DNA of 5,334 nucleotides. It comes from CAYUTA01 sp964447605. Lineage in GTDB: Bacteria > Bacillota > Clostridia > Christensenellales > CAG-138. Positions 5,275-5,334 of the stretch are shown here, one piece after another. Location of the stretch: positions 1 to 5,334 of the forward strand of contig CAYUTA010000103.1 in the NCBI GenBank assembly GCA_964447605.1. The letters are read 5' to 3'. Under the pieces are notes generated by a model that worked only from the letters and a program-made list of their open reading frames with translations, was not told where the DNA came from and searched no databases. Numbering within the stretch: the stretch's first letter is position 1; every line of letters starts with the position of its first letter. The position numbers and the translations under genes were made by a program.

Positions 5275-5334
5275 CTTCAAATCTCCTACTATAATGAATT
5301 TACGCTCCATTCGAGTGAGTAACGGATTTCGGAA
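5275..5334 (-). promoter_or_regulatory. Leader of the membrane-protein gene, cut by the window edge
   Basis: The 60 bases hold the AGGAG ribosome binding site (5287-5283). TATAGT (5293-5288) resembles a -10 box but sits too close to the ribosome binding site and lacks a -35 at proper distance, so the promoter probably lies beyond the right edge or the gene belongs to a longer operon. Confidence 0.4.

Noticed and set aside
5275..5310. Upstream ATG at 5310 as the start of the membrane protein
   Set aside because: No ribosome binding site precedes it, whereas the ATG at 5274 has AGGAG at eight bases; the added residues are polar and lie before the first membrane helix.

Overview
The window fits a Gram-positive bacterium of the class Clostridia, probably a gut-type Oscillospirales or relative. 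The reasons are strong AAGGAGG Shine-Dalgarno sites, sigma-A-type promoters, short intrinsic terminators, a DegV-family protein and fairly high GC for Firmicutes. The genus cannot be fixed from the sequence. All four protein genes lie on the minus strand, so transcription runs from high to low coordinates.

Layout in the order of transcription. (1) 5274-4348 is a 308-residue polytopic membrane protein of unknown function, probably the DUF5692 family. It ends at an intrinsic terminator (about 4336-4297), followed by a long near-perfect hairpin and a symmetrical terminator-like hairpin. (2) 4225-3975 is noncoding, rich in small hairpins, and may be a dispersed intergenic repeat. (3) A strong promoter with an extended -10 (3974-3947), flanked by short direct repeats that may be operators, drives a two-gene operon. 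The first gene is a stand-alone protein resembling the catalytic domain of 2-oxoacid dehydrogenase E2 acyltransferases (3894-2995). The second is an AMP-forming acyl-CoA ligase (3005-1263), which begins at a TTG codon inside the last codons of the first gene. An intrinsic terminator (1234-1185) closes the operon. (4) A separate promoter (1164-1136) drives a DegV/FakB-type fatty-acid-binding protein (1102-116) with an unusual C-terminal tail. (5) The left edge (1-62) looks like the end of an insertion sequence of ISL3 type, with a plus-strand terminator hairpin.

The genes share an acyl or lipid theme: the ligase would activate a carboxylic acid to an acyl-CoA, the E2-like protein could move or bind the acyl group, and the DegV protein is of a family that carries fatty acids. 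The most interesting element is the ligase/E2-like pair. The E2-like protein has no lipoyl domain and has Glu where the family's catalytic His normally sits, so its chemistry or role may differ from known acyltransferases. I see no CRISPR array, phage genes, tRNA or rRNA.
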